64,000 nucleotides of DNA from positions 660,595 to 724,594 of the forward strand of contig JAPDOI010000365.1 of the NCBI GenBank assembly GCA_029168955.1, in the 5' to 3' direction. This document shows positions 1 to 10,380 of this stretch, piece by piece. The notes under the pieces are model-generated. The model was not told where the DNA came from, ran no database searches, and was given only the letters and a program-made list of their open reading frames with translations. Numbering within the stretch: position 1 is the first letter of the stretch; each line of letters opens with the position of its first letter. This DNA comes from Aplectana chamaeleonis. Lineage: Eukaryota > Nematoda > Chromadorea > Rhabditida > Cosmocercidae. The position numbers and the translations under genes were made by a program.

Positions 1-232
1 GAAATTGTGAATCTTTTTTTTTCGAAATCGAACTCAACGCCTTATTTACAACGCTCAGTGAGAGAACGAATATTCCACACGTGTTCGATTTCTACCCAAG
101 TCATGCATGAATGGCCTTTCTCCCTTAATTCACGCAGTTTTTATCGGGCCTACACTGTGGAAGTCTCCTAATCAGTGTTATATTTTGCCATGACCGATCG
201 CCCCTTTCCCCAGCTTGCTCCGCCCGGACTCA
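1..232. other. no gene seen
   Basis: I see no gene, RNA or repeat structure here. An 83-codon open frame starting at 175 runs across the boundary of the MITE at 233 and has no recognisable domain. Confidence 0.5.
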
Positions 233-720
233 TTAAAGGCCGTGTTCACGATGATTTCTGTTCACGAGTTTTCTACTCAAAACAATGCTTTGGTCACCAA
301 GTGTCACCAAATTTACGAAGAAACGGCGAGAAAGCCACTAAAACGTCTTATTTCAGTGACATTGTTCTCTGTCATGGACTAGTTGTCCGATTGGATAAAC
401 ATGTTCACGGTGATTGTCACAGGTAAAAAATGGGGCTAGTCAAAAATTAAAGAACATTTCAGGCAAAACAGGATTAGTTAGGGTCCGAAGGAAAGAGCGG
501 AGCAACACGAAATAGAGAATAACAAAAGACGGGTCCACAAACGATTTCATTGTCACAACAAACAGTTCCCCTGAGAGTAATGAAGCGGGTGAGAGTGAAG
601 GATTTTGTGCCCTTGTGCGTTTTTCTCGATTTATTCGTCATTTCAGGTCTACTCGGGAGCCAAACAATGGATTTAAGCGTTAATCTCAAAATCGAAGATT
701 ATCGTGAACACTGCCTTTAA
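233..720. mobile_element. TTAA-flanked MITE, copy 1
   Basis: Both ends carry the same inverted terminus. The left reads TTAAAGGCCGTGTTCACGAT and the right is its complement, ending ACTGCCTTTAA, about 20-22 bp with one mismatch. The element is about 490 bp with no coding capacity, so it must have depended on a transposase supplied elsewhere. The same terminus recurs at 8964, 10381, 12829, 18736, 25335 and 46778. TTAA at both outer edges suggests a TTAA target site, as used by piggyBac-type elements, but the next bases (AGGCA) are not the usual piggyBac CCY start, so the superfamily is uncertain. Confidence 0.7.
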
Positions 721-1453
721 AGCAAGAAAGACTTTATATGTCCTGGTCCCAAGCACAACTTTTTCGTACAGGCGAGGTGTTCGCTCACGCACACGACAAC
801 TCGGCCCAAGGAATAACGAAACAGAGTAACGCGTTTTCATATGCGAACAATTTTCGAAGGAAATTTCGAAAATCAGATCTCGAACGAACGAAAAAAATCG
901 TTCGACAAAATTTCGAACGAACGAAAAAAATTCGAAAAATCTATCGAAAATTTCGTTTGTGTACAACTATAATGCCTATGCTTGCCATTAAGTATACGAA
1001 TGATCAGAAAAACACAAATTTCGGTCCATTATCGCTTTTGATGATATTCTGGTATCATGTTTACTTCCCAAAAATTTATCCCTGCACTTTCACACAAAAT
1101 GGATCCTATAAACACACCTGCTCGCGCACACAGTTGGACGGTGGCAATGCCCTTCGTAAACGCCGCCTTCTGAAAAAAAAAGAAATCCATTGAATATTAC
1201 CTTGAAGTCTACTACGAATTTTCACAGATGAATGCCGACGCACAGAAATCGAGGATTTGGGGAAAGACGTCGACTAAGGGGTCTTAGGCGCTTTTTGCAC
1301 TTCACGTTGTGGCCTCCAAATAGACCATTTTACTTCATTCGCTTTGCGCACGAAGGACGCGACCATAATTATGCAATCGGCTTATTCGCAGCAACATATG
1401 AAGAATGGAGAAAAAACCGTACGCGGAAATTCAGATTCAGGTAGCCCACGCAA
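721..1453. repeat. unannotated stretch with TTCG-rich simple sequence
   Basis: No gene is supported. Bases 860-955 are an A/T-rich degenerate simple repeat built from TTCGAA and CGAACGAACGAAA. It opens a lysine/arginine-rich frame (738-1193) that I regard as spurious. Similar TTCGAA-rich sequence occurs at 4020-4140 and 5335-5490. Confidence 0.5.
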
Positions 1454-1589
1454 GGCCGGATTCACACTTCCATTGCAGAGCGAACCGAAGACATGACGTT
1501 GGAGAGTATCAACCAAAATAGCGTCGCTCGCCCATCCGCATTCAGAACAAACCATCGCGTCGCTCCGCGACGGCAGTATAAACCCGGCC
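1454..1589. mobile_element. small MITE with GGCCGG termini
   Basis: The left end GGCCGGATTCACACTTCC and the complement of the right end GGCCGGGTTTATACTGCC form an imperfect 18-bp terminal inverted repeat enclosing 136 bp. Purine/pyrimidine transitions account for most mismatches, which suggests an old insertion. I found no clear target duplication. Confidence 0.5.
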
Positions 1590-2049
1590 TAAAGCAGTAC
1601 CAACTCCGGTACCAGTAAAAGGGTTATAACCATCTTATCACCAGAATGAAGACCACTTCGGGCGTGATCCGTCGTATGAGCGGGAGGCTGAACTGATGAA
1701 GCTTATTAAAAGTTGCTCACCTTGTATCATCCTGGTCGTGCATTATCACTGCATGGATTCTTTGATGAGTAATTCGAAGCAGATCATCATCGTCGTCACT
1801 CGTGTGTCGATGTCTAACTTCTTCCAAATGTAAAGAAGCTAACAATCCGCCAATCGACTGTTCTACGTCCACAATCTGCAATGCCACGAAGTTGGTTATA
1901 AGTGGTCTAAATTGGGGATTCCATGAAAGAAGACAAAAAACTGGCCTCTTCCTCGTAGTAAGAATTACCCGCCGATGATGACGGCATCTGGCAAGGGCCG
2001 ATTTCATCTGAATCGTCGTCACTCATAGTTTCGACGACAGGCCCTATAA
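1590..2049. other. no gene seen
   Basis: No convincing coding or repeat structure. A 101-codon minus-strand frame (1717-2022) has no recognisable domain. Confidence 0.4.
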
Positions 2050-3872
2050 AATCAGAATTTCTTCATCACACGTGCCAAGCGAGGCGGGCAAAACAGAGTC
2101 ACGGTTAGAGAGCTAAGCCGGTTGCCGTTCATGAACGCTTCTGAGGCCTTTACTCTCACACAAGTAGAGAAGGCTATCAAAGAAATGCGGAATTCGAAGG
2201 CTATCGGACCTGATGGTATCTCCCCAGCCATCCTGAAGAAGCTTCCCACGGAACTTCTACCGATGCTTGCAGATATCATTAACACTTCTTTCCGGACCTG
2301 CACTCCTCTTCCCCAAGCTTGGAAGACAGCCAATGTGATACCGTTGCCAAAGCCAGGCAAGTCCCAAAGCACGGCGAAAGGCTTTCGACCAATAAGCCTG
2401 TTATCGCCCGTCGCTAAATTAGCTGAAAAGTTGATCGTGACGGACCTGGCTAATCAAAATGAGCGACAGCAGCATCAGCATGGGTTCAGGAAACTTCACT
2501 CTACTACTACTTCCCTACTGGAGATCGTGAGCTTTGCGGTCGACGGATTCAACATAAAGAAGCCCCTGAGAACGGTGAGCGTCGCCCTTGACCTGAGCAA
2601 AGCATTTGACTCTGTTAACTTGGGACTGCTGTCCGAGAAACTGCTCAAGTCATCGCTACCACCATGGCAGAAGCAATGGATTGCAGCGTTCACGAAAGCC
2701 CGCCGGGCTAAGGTTCTGTTCCAGAATCACGTATCCGATCGCATTCCAATAGCAGCCGGTGTTCCGCAGGGCGGAGTGTTGTCCCCTGCCCTATTCAGCC
2801 TGTATCTTAAGGACATTCCCGAGCCTCCCAATTATGTAAAGATTGTTATGTATGCCGACGACATTACCATCATGTGCCAGGACCGTGACCTGCAAGTAGC
2901 CGCTAACAAGATCAGCGCCTATCTCGCCGAGTTGGAGCTTTTCCTCGATAACATGATGCTAACAGTCTCTGCTGCAAAGTCTTCTGTCTCAGTGTTCACA
3001 ACAAGCACCAAGGAACACAGTGACCACCCAGATGTCAGATGGGATGGTAATCGTTTGCCAGCAGTAAGATTCTGCTTGGTCTCATTCTCGATCCGGCACT
3101 GAAGTTCCACAAAAACGCGGAACAGAAACAGACAGTCGTCAAGGCAAAGCTTAATATTCTGAGAGCTCTCGGAGGAACATCATGGGGAAGCAGACAGAGA
3201 CAATATTGAGAACCTACAGAGCAATACTTCAGCCGGCTCTGGAATATGCGGCACCAGTGTGGCAGCACCTGGTGTCAGACAGCTCCTGGAATAAGCTGCA
3301 GCGTGTACAGAATGCTGCGCTTAGAATCGCTACCGGTTGTGCAAGGAGCTCCCCAATAGAACATCTTCATGCGGAGGCCTGCATATTGCCAGTCAAAGAG
3401 CATTGTGAACTCCAGGCACAGCAGATGTATATTAATGTTCTGAGACCGCCGAATCATCCGGCAAAGAGAATTATGAAACCCATTAGAGAGAGGTCGATTA
3501 GGACGCCGTTCGCCGATGCTCCTCGTAAAGTTGATGCACAGAGATGGGCCGACTCCAACATGGAAAGGCTTCGACTTCTGCGTGAGGAGCACACCCAGTT
3601 TGTTCGAGGATATCTAACGAAGGCGGCTGTGAACCCTATCTTAGGAGCAGTGCCGCCTCGGGTTTGCGAGTCCGAGTCTCAGCTCGGCAGACGAGCCGAA
3701 TGTGCTCTTGCCTCGCTGCGCTGTGGTCACTCTATTCTGCTCATGTCTTACGTCAACAAGATCGACAGCAGCCGACCAGACGCATGCCCGGTGCCCGAAG
3801 AGACCTACCTCCTTAACAACGATGGACCTTTGGACGAATCCTGTGAAGGCCGCCCAGTTCCTCAACCTATGA
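2050..3872 (+). pseudogene. non-LTR retrotransposon reverse transcriptase (jockey/CR1-like), frameshifted
   Basis: The first frame (2050 to about 3062) has the order of a non-LTR reverse transcriptase: KAIGPDGISPAIL, then GFRPISLLSPVAKLAEKL, SVALDLSKAFDSV, AAGVPQGGVLSP and the catalytic YADD box near 2850. This enzyme copies element RNA at a nicked target. The frame then shifts about 3062 into SKILLGLILDPALKF, and shifts again about 3180 into RTYRAILQPALEYAAPVWQ, the usual C-terminal region. A third shift reaches the family end DLWTNPVKAAQFLNL and stop at 3870-3872. The zinc-knuckle segment before that end is deleted compared with the related antisense copy near 60.4-60.6 kb. No endonuclease lies upstream, so the copy is 5'-truncated, as is common for these elements. 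Its 3' end is probably a GAA-rich tail near 3910. Confidence 0.9.
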
Positions 3873-4333
3873 CAAAAAACCACTTTGAGGCTGCAGAAGA
3901 AGAAGAAAATCAGAAGAACATATTTCAAAAACTGAACACTGGAATCAATGAAGCTGTAATTTATGCAGTTGATAAGACGATCGTGATACAAAAGAAAAAT
4001 TTGAAAAGCGAAAAAAGTGCCGACTGAAAAAGTCGACTTCGAATTATTCGAAAAGTGAAGTATTCGAAAAAGGCCAATTTCCGATTTATTCGAAAATCTA
4101 CATGAACAGTCGAGTGGATTAGATAGTCGACTTTTTCGAATAAACAGGCTTAGCGGAACATTCCATTGTTCTACGAGAAAATTGCACGCCAAGGGTGCGT
4201 ACTGACGCACATAGTAGATCTGTTTCGAAGTCTTTTATTACTTTGCAAGTACTTCCATTTAAAAGTAAACGATGTGAAGCAATTGTTTGCATCCTTTGTC
4301 GCATATGCGTACCGATTCGTATAGTTCGTGATA
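3873..4333. repeat. retrotransposon 3' tail and TTCGAA-rich sequence
   Basis: A GAAGAAGAAGAAAA tail near 3896-3910 probably marks the end of the retrotransposon. From 4020 to 4140 the sequence is rich in ATTCGAAAA and has GTCGACTT at both sides (inverted), resembling 5335-5490 beyond the next element. No gene is visible. Confidence 0.45.
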
Positions 4334-4377
4334 TACTCAGAAAATAGGTGCGGACTGGCCGCTGGCAATCAAGGTCT

Positions 4378-4700
4378 CTGCGGGCGGTACGCCAGCAAGT
4401 TGCGGGCGGATCGCTGCCCATCGTGGCCTCGCCGGGCGGATCGCTGCCTCTCGTTGTCTCCGCGGGCGGATCGCTGCGTTTTGGCGGGCGGATAGCGGCA
4501 CCTGGGAAATATGATCACGCTAGCGGGCGGATCGCCGGCAAGCTCTAAAGCGGCGATCCGCCCGCAACCTGCCAGCGATCCGCCCGCAAGGACTTTGATA
4601 GTCAGCGATCCGCCCGCTGAGCTATGAGATGCAGCGATCCGCCCGCAACCTGCCAGCGATCCGCCCGCCACTGCTTTGATAGCCAGCGATCCGCCCGCTC
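4378..4700. repeat. head-to-head array of GCGGGCGGATCGCTG units
   Basis: Forward units occur near 4380, 4408, 4433, 4463, 4483 and 4523, and reverse units (CAGCGATCCGCCCGC) near 4552, 4572, 4603, 4633, 4653 and 4684. Spacers are variable, so this is a cluster of sites rather than a strict tandem array. The switch of orientation at about 4548 makes the block able to fold back. Confidence 0.8.
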
Positions 4701-4784
4701 AAATTTTACACGGTGAAACTTGTCAATCATTGACGAGTTCTTTTCTGGTATCAGTATCATGCTCAGAGTAAACAAACCGAAGGG

Positions 4785-4819
4785 TATAAAAGGCGCTCCA
4801 TCGCACTGAATGCTCACTC
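4785..4819 (+). promoter_or_regulatory. core promoter-like module A (TATA + TCACTC)
   Basis: TATAAAAG at 4785-4792 is followed by TCACTC at 4814-4819, 29 bases after the first T, which is the spacing of a TATA box and an initiator. The initiator leads straight into a CGGC...GCCG hairpin. Seven similar modules occur in this window. Confidence 0.5.
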
Positions 4820-4925
4820 GGCATTTCGAGGCCGATCCTGGAAGGTGACTTCAAGTCACCTTTGAAGGATCACTCAGAAGCCGGAGAATAATTTTTGGCA
4901 GCTGAGGGGATGGTCCCCACGGCTA
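4815..4925 (+). ncRNA. candidate structured small RNA, copy A
   Basis: Starting at the predicted initiator the sequence can form three hairpins: I, CGGC(ATTTCGAG)GCCG; II, AAGGTGAC-TTCAA-GTCACCTT; III, GGGGA-TGG-TCCCC. AATAATTTTTGG (4887-4898), which resembles an Sm-protein site, sits between II and III. The same order appears in copies D and E. Hairpin II differs from copy D at two pairs that change together (A-T to G-C and G-C to A-T). No known RNA family was recognised. It could instead be the 5' leader of a lost transposon gene. Confidence 0.35.
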
Positions 4926-4984
4926 GGGGGGGGTCCCGCACACGGAGACCGTGGTGGGAACCATCGGAATAACCCACATGTGGC

Positions 4985-5133
4985 ATCGAGGGCGGATCGC
5001 TGGCTAATGGCGGGCGGATCGCTGGCTACTGGCGGGAGGATCGCTGGCTACTGGCGGGAGGATCGCTGGCTACTGGCGGGCGGATGGCGGGGGGATGTCG
5101 ATCCGCCCACCAAAAGCCAGCGATCCGCCCGCA
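4985..5133. repeat. second cluster of GGGCGGATCGCTGG units
   Basis: About five forward units follow at roughly 22-bp spacing (two read GGGAGGATCGCTGG, one GGGCGGATGGCGG), then one reverse unit ending at 5131. The cluster lies on the other side of module A from the larger block at 4378-4700. Confidence 0.75.
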
Positions 5134-5148
5134 CCTACTATCTGAGTA

Positions 5149-5966
5149 GCTAACCAAGAATACCAACCGTTAATTTCTCGCGAATACTTTGTTTGCTTCC
5201 CTATTCAACAGTTTCATATAATCACAAAAGAAGGAAGGAAAATGCTAGTATAAAGAGCTCTTTTTGGAAACTAAAGGAAAAGGCAGATGGCTTTGTTTTT
5301 CAACTGACTATAGGAGTAGAATGAAAAATTTCGAATATTTATTTGACAGTCGATTGAAAAAGTCGACTATTTACTCGAAAAGTCGAATATTCGAGAAGTG
5401 CCGATTTCCGAAATATTCGAGAAACCGATTATTCGAAAAGCGACGCTTTCCAAATCATTCGAAAAACCGAATATTCGAAAAAATCTGACACACAGATATA
5501 CAGAGTGCTAAGCAGTAATTTAAAATCCAACACATTCAAATCTGAGAACTGCAATTCTTGCGAGGCGAATTGGTTCGAAGGCGCATTTCGCGGCCCGAAG
5601 ATCCAAAACGCTGTCAAAACCTATTTTGGGGGTTATTTAAGGTGCTGGCAACGAACACGAGGTCTTTTTTAAATCAAGGTGAAATACGATACTTCAACAG
5701 TAGTAGTTCGATTGTCCGAAACTTAACCGGAACGTTGCCTAGGAGAGATTCCTTAGGGTGATGAATTGAATCAAGTATTTTTTTCTATTTTGGAAAAATT
5801 ACGATGGGTGATCGAGTTTAATAAAGTGATTGTGATCTAGTGATCTCAAAATCGTGATCAGTGCCACCCCAAAAACACTACTGGGCGAAGCAGTAATCAA
5901 ATCGGGGACGCCGAGCAAACTACGATATGCCTACGAATTTTGATGAAAACTGAAAGCGAATCTCAT
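5149..5966. repeat. no gene; TTCGAA-rich block
   Basis: Bases 5335-5490 contain repeated ATTCGA(A/G)AAA and AGTCGACT motifs like those at 4020-4140, so related sequence flanks element A on both sides. The rest is unremarkable. Open frames here are low-complexity products. Confidence 0.4.
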
Positions 5967-6642
5967 ATTCCTGAAAGTTTAGGTTCCTGGCAAAAGTAAA
6001 GATTTGGCATGGCCATGTTTTTGAAAAATTTGAAATATACTCAGGTAAAAGGGGAAGGTAAAGAAAAATGAAAAAAGGTTTTGAAATACTCCTGAGAACG
6101 ATTTGGCGTAGAATAATTTGATTTTTGGGAAATGTAGTGAAATAGTTGAAAGTATGATTTGGCAGTCGAGTTTGAACCAACTATTGATAAGAGTTGTGCA
6201 AAACGAGAGATCGCATTGTATGAGCTTAACCGTAGAAAATATCAAAGCAAAATCACGCGTGATATGGAACAAACAGTCGATTTACTTCACTTAATACGTG
6301 AAGACCGCGGCATCACAGCTCCGAAAAAGTTTTGATGCTTGCCTTATCACGCGTGATTTTGCTTCGATATGTTCTACGGATAAGCTTAAACAATGCGATC
6401 TCTCGTTTTGAACAACTCTTATCAATAGTTGGTTGAAACTCGACTGCCAAATCATACTTTCAACTATTTCACTACATTTCCCAAAAATCGAATTATTCTA
6501 CGCCAAATCGTTCTCAGAGGTATTTCAAAACCTTTTTTCATTTTTCTTTACCTTCCCCTTTTACCTGAGTATATTTCAAATTTTTCAAAAACATGGTCAT
6601 GCCAAATCTTTACATTTGCCAGGAACCTAAACTTTCAGGAAT
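5967..6642. mobile_element. long foldback element 1 (arms ~297 bp)
   Basis: The sequence from 5967 to 6263 is repeated in reverse complement at 6346-6642 with high identity, leaving an 82-bp spacer. Both arms end inside at TCACGCGTGA. The arms contain ATTTGGC and TTTCACTACATTT motifs, which also occur in foldback element 2 (28712-29520), so the two belong to one broader family. The paired minus- and plus-strand frames (96-97 codons) are consequences of the inverted arms, not genes. Confidence 0.85.
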
Positions 6643-6734
6643 TTCATTTATTTTTCCTAAAGGTTTCCTTTCTAACATGGTTTATGCGTAGTGGTGTTAA
6701 TTCAAAGCAAACCCACTGATACCCTGCCCCCCCC

Positions 6735-6979
6735 CCTCTATGACGTCCTGCGCACTCCAACTGATGGCCTGCACACTTTCTTTGACGTCCTGCACACTCC
6801 CATCGATGTCCTGCACACTTTCAATGACGTCAGGCGCACACCCATTTGGGTCCCGCACACTTTCTACGGCGTCCGGCACACTCTCATTTGGGTCCCGCAC
6901 ACTTTCTACGGCGTTCTGCGCACACCCATTTGAGTCCAGCACACTTTCTACGGCGTTCTGCGCAAACCCATTTGGGTCA
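6735..6979 (+). repeat. 21-bp minisatellite, block 0 left
   Basis: Units resembling GTCCTGCACACTCCNATNG and GTCCCGCACACTTTCTACG repeat at a 21-bp step. The unit is a diverged relative of the arrays at 26.9-27.9 and 30.6-36.3 kb. Because 21 is a multiple of 3, several frames stay open on both strands and none is credible as a gene. Confidence 0.8.
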
Positions 6980-7282
6980 CAAGCACGCTCAAGCCGATCA
7001 TTTTTTCCGCCGGGCTACCGTAACTCTCCTTTAAAATTTTTCAAGTGTCAGTTTGGATATGAGCACATCGTATTAGCCAGCAATCATGTTTGTACAATTT
7101 CGATCTCCTCAGCCACTTTCCAGTGACTTCTCGAAGAGAGCGGTGAGTGAGTGAATGCATACCGCTCCTCTGCCCTTTTATACCCCGAATATTATGAGCG
7201 TGTGTTATCGTTCGTTATCATGTTTGTTCAAGAATGGTTACGGTAGCCCTGCAAAAAAAAGTTATCGGCATGGGCGTGCTTG
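6980..7282 (-). mobile_element. MITE B with AAGCACGC termini, inside the minisatellite
   Basis: Terminal inverted repeats of about 45 bp begin AAGCACGCTCAAGCCGATCA on the left and end with TCGGCATGGGCGTGCTT on the right, followed inward by GGGCTACCGTAAC and its complement. The 303-bp element is the reversed sister of 8347-8648. Minisatellite continues on both sides (CATTTGGGTC), so it either inserted into the array or spread with it. It contains promoter-like module B. Confidence 0.8.
7138..7182 (-). promoter_or_regulatory. core promoter-like module B
   Basis: On the minus strand TATAAAAG (7175-7182) is followed 28 bases later by TCACTC. A GAGCGGT/ACCGCTC stem (7138-7144 with 7161-7167) encloses the initiator, and a second stem, AGTCACT/AGTGGCT, lies at 7111-7128. 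The upstream CATGATAACGAACGATAA is shared with copies C, D and H. Confidence 0.5.
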
Positions 7283-7425
7283 TATTTGGGTCCCACACAC
7301 TTTCTACGGCGTACTGCGCGCTTCCACTTGGGTCCCGCACACTTTCTACGTCGTCCCGCGCACCCTCATTTGGGTCCCACACACTTTCTACGGCGTTCTG
7401 TGGCGCACTTCTGATTCACACCGTG
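7283..7425 (+). repeat. 21-bp minisatellite, block 0 right
   Basis: Continuation of the array interrupted by MITE B. Units read GGGTCCCACACACTTTCTACG and close variants, and the array fades out near 7425. Confidence 0.75.
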
Positions 7426-8265
7426 CGGCGTTCCAAAAAGTACTTCCAAGATCCCGCCGCATTGATTGAAGCGTTGTCCCGTCTCAGAGAGCGTTCAATC
7501 CTGAGCAAAAGCCTATCAGTTACGGTGCTTATTTCATTAGTTCATTTTTACGAACGAGTAAACGTTGGATAGTTTATAATAACATGTTTACGTGCTTTTT
7601 CTTTCTTGACCCTCAATTTTGAGGTTCCGCAAAAATTGAGCTACAAACTTCAAAATTTGACAGGAGCTAGGTGCAATCATAAACAATTTTTGGCCAAAAA
7701 TGAGCTTTCTAGCTCAACGATAAGTGTTCCAACAAGATCGTGTACGCCAACTGAATAAAAAAAAGGAGATGAACCCTTTTTTCGACCAAAATCACGTGGT
7801 TTCGACAATTTTTCTCGAATCTCAGGTAACCAATCCGCACCATCCTTTGAACAGTTATTCAGTTTTCTGAAGTATATTAAATGCAAAAGGAACGGTCTTC
7901 CTACGTTTACTATGGACCCTGATACTGAGATCAGGGGGTTGCGCGATGGCGAATCAAAGATAAATCTGGTGAGCGCTTCGCGCACACCACAATTCGTGTT
8001 CAGCACCCCTGATGTACCCCACAAACGGAAATGAGTGGAAAAATTCCAGTTCGAAAAGTAAAGCACAGGCGCTGGATAAAATCAAGAAAGGATAAGAGTT
8101 GAATCAATCATGCCCCTTTACGAAGGTAGACACTGGCTATACTTCGATACTTTGGTTTGGACCTTTAATGATCGAGATTTCGAAACTTGATAATGGAAAA
8201 TCTAAAAACAAAATAGGGTTTTCAGCGCATTCGTAGGGAAGAGTTTACTAGAGAAAATAGACCCG
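7426..8265. other. no gene seen
   Basis: A 129-codon minus-strand frame (7677-8066) has no recognised domain. The segment CTGGTGAGCGCTTCGCGC near 7967 is shared with 36950, so a dispersed repeat may lie here. Confidence 0.4.
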
Positions 8266-8346
8266 CGCATAGTCAGGCAGAGCGGGTCGCGCCGTCACAG
8301 TGAGAATTCAAGGGAGGCTACACGGCCGCGCGGCTGCACTTCCCAA

Positions 8347-8648
8347 AAGCACGCCCATGCCGATCATTTTTTCCGCAGGGCTACCGTAACCATTCTCGAA
8401 CAAAACATGATAGCGAATGTAAACACACGCTCATAACATGCGGGGTATAAAAGAGTGGAGGAGCGGTATGCATTCATTCACACACCGCTCTCCTCGAGAA
8501 GCCACTGGGGAGTGGCTGGGGAGGTAGGAATTGTGCAAACATGTTTGTTGGCTATTAGGATGTGCTCATAACCAAGCTGACGCTTGGAAAATTTTTAAAG
8601 GAGGGTTACGGTAGCCCTGCGGAAAAAATGATCGGCATGAGCGTGCTT
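8347..8648 (+). mobile_element. MITE C with AAGCACGC termini
   Basis: Near-perfect inverted termini of about 42 bp (AAGCACGCCCATGCCGATCA onward, with GGGCTACCGTAACC inside) bound 302 bp. It is the same family as 6980-7282 in the opposite orientation. There is no coding capacity. The interior holds promoter-like module C. Confidence 0.85.
8446..8517 (+). promoter_or_regulatory. core promoter-like module C with two hairpins
   Basis: TATAAAAG at 8446-8453 is followed by TCATTC 28 bases later. A perfect GAGCGGT/ACCGCTC stem (8461-8467 with 8484-8490) spans the initiator, and a second perfect stem, AGCCACT-GGGG-AGTGGCT, follows at 8500-8517. Copy B keeps both stems despite base changes. Confidence 0.5.
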
Positions 8649-8963
8649 GTGCACTTCCCTCCTCTTCATCGCAACGCGACTCGCGCCGTCTGACTATGCG
8701 GAGACCTTACCACAGTGCTTCGTCACAGCAATGGTTCAGAATGCTAGTCAGCATTCGCAGAGTCAGCATCAGAAATGTGCGGTGAAGAGGTAGGAATTCT
8801 AATGTTCATATATACAGCTGGGTGCGTAGCTTTATTTCCGATCTGTTTCGATTTTGCGAGGACCTTGACTCTCTTCGACTGGAATCGCTATCTACTCTCC
8901 TAATGATCAGTAACACCTGCTCCAATGGTTTTTTTACATTACCTTTCTTCTACACTATTTTCG

Positions 8964-9418
8964 TTAGAGGCAGCATTCACGATGATCATCCTCGTTGACT
9001 TTTCACAGTGAAATGATAGCCGAGAAGGTTCCTAGGCTCCCAATGTCGAAAGAACGGTAGAAAACGAGCCAGGAGCGGCAAAATAACGGCTGCAAACAAG
9101 CATTTTGGTGCCCCAGACACGCCTGGTGCCCCAGATCCGCCCCTCAGAAGGAACAAATGAAAACTCAGATTACAGGAATGATCAAGTGAAGGAAGTGCTG
9201 ATAAGTGAGCTGATCGCTTCATTGCACTGATAGGTATCATCCTTCTAGCGGTCAATTCCTCCACGCTCAAAAATCAACGTAAGCAAGATAGGACCTATTT
9301 TGGCTCAAAAACGCGGTTTTCGCGTCATTTTAAAGAATGCCTTGCTATATAGGGCACCAGACCTTCCGTAAGCCGTGGAGATATCAGAAGTGAAATTTAT
9401 CGTGAACACTGCCTTTAA
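8964..9418. mobile_element. TTAA-flanked MITE, copy 2
   Basis: The left terminus TTAGAGGCAGCATTCACGAT and the right terminus ATCGTGAACACTGCCTTTAA form an inverted repeat enclosing 455 bp. The right 140 bp match 46778-46898, including GGTCTGGTGCCCTATATAGC, so both belong to one subfamily. No gene is inside. Confidence 0.7.
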
Positions 9419-10380
9419 GAGCAGTCACTTATCAGCATCAGAACTCCTGAATAGACACGGATATAAGCCCGAAAAAATGTACAAACATTGTTTGCCAATA
9501 TCGAGTTCATCCCGTGCGTTCTGGTTTCCAAAAGAAAGTGTTGTGAGTAGGAACCTGCGAAATTTCGACGCCAATGATTCTATGAAACTCTTCCTAGTTT
9601 AACACCTAAAAATCTTGCTTTTCAGACTCCATACTAATGTGTCAGCAACCCTGAAAAAATCGAAAGCCCGAAATGCTTTCAATAAAACATCGCACGTGGA
9701 GGGTTGCAAGAGAATTTTCTTCCATTTCTAGGTTTGTAAAGGCGTTTCAAAGAAACAACAGCGCTCTCTGATTGTGAGTATGAGTGTCCCAAAGTGTCCC
9801 AAGATTCATCCCTTGCGTTCTGGTTTCCAAAAGAACTTGATATGGCGAAATCAGCTAAGCGCAGTTCTAGAATACACTTTTTTGAGGCTTTGCTTCGACT
9901 AAAATACGCTATGTAACAGTAGCTTCTCGGAACTATGAAGGGCAGAGATACGCCAACAAAACACATCATCCGTTGTCTTAGAGACATCGTCCGCGCAGAA
10001 AAACACAGTTGATTTTTTCGTCTCATTAGAATGTTTGAACTAATTGGAGATAGTTGGCGAAGCTTGTGACCTCACTATTACGTATTACGTACCACAATAC
10101 AATAGCCCCGTGAATATTTGTGGGGCCGGAAGGCTGGGTTCTGGGTCGACCATTTAGCACGACGAACGGAAGCGCCATGAAACAGAAGCGTCAGGCCATT
10201 CAAGAATGATGATTCTTTTTTTCGAGAGATCCTCGCATCCAAACGTGTGTATTGAAGAATACGAGTTTTTCTTCACACTTTTAGTGCATGTTGTGGCCTG
10301 TTTGCTGCATATGACGACCTCTTAGCCCTACTTGCGCCAAATAAAAAAAAATCGGACACGTTTTTTGAGCGTGTGCTGCC
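9419..10380. other. no gene; short duplicated phrase
   Basis: GCGTTCTGGTTTCCAAAAGA occurs at about 9516 (within MITE copy 2's right flank) and again at about 9820. A 115-codon minus-strand frame (9679-10026) has no recognised domain. GAGCGTGTGCTGCCTTTAA at 10368-10386 looks like the right end of another TTAA-type element whose left end is missing. Confidence 0.4.

Larger units (their letters stand above)
4334..5148 (+). mobile_element. TIR element carrying GC-rich 16-bp repeats and a TATA promoter (element A)
   Basis: The outer ends match as inverted repeats: left TACTCAGAAAATAGGTGCGG and the complement of the right end TACTCAGATAGTAGGTGCGG, continuing into CGCTGGC. The element is about 815 bp. 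Inside the left half lie six forward, then six reverse copies of GCGGGCGGATCGCTG, and inside the right half about five forward and one reverse copies. The repeats surround a TATA box at 4785. No transposase is encoded. The first two bases may be a TA target duplication. Confidence 0.65.
8266..8705. repeat. outer inverted repeat around MITE C
   Basis: GCATAGTCAGGCAGAGCGGG near 8266 is matched in reverse complement near 8671-8697 (GCGACTCGCGCCGTCTGACT). GCACTTCCC also flanks MITE C on both sides (8337 and 8651). This could be an older element into which MITE C inserted. Confidence 0.5.

Noticed and set aside
738..1193. 151-codon Lys/Arg-rich plus-strand frame
   Set aside because: It is driven by the CGAACGAACGAAAAA simple repeat and has no domain or splice support.
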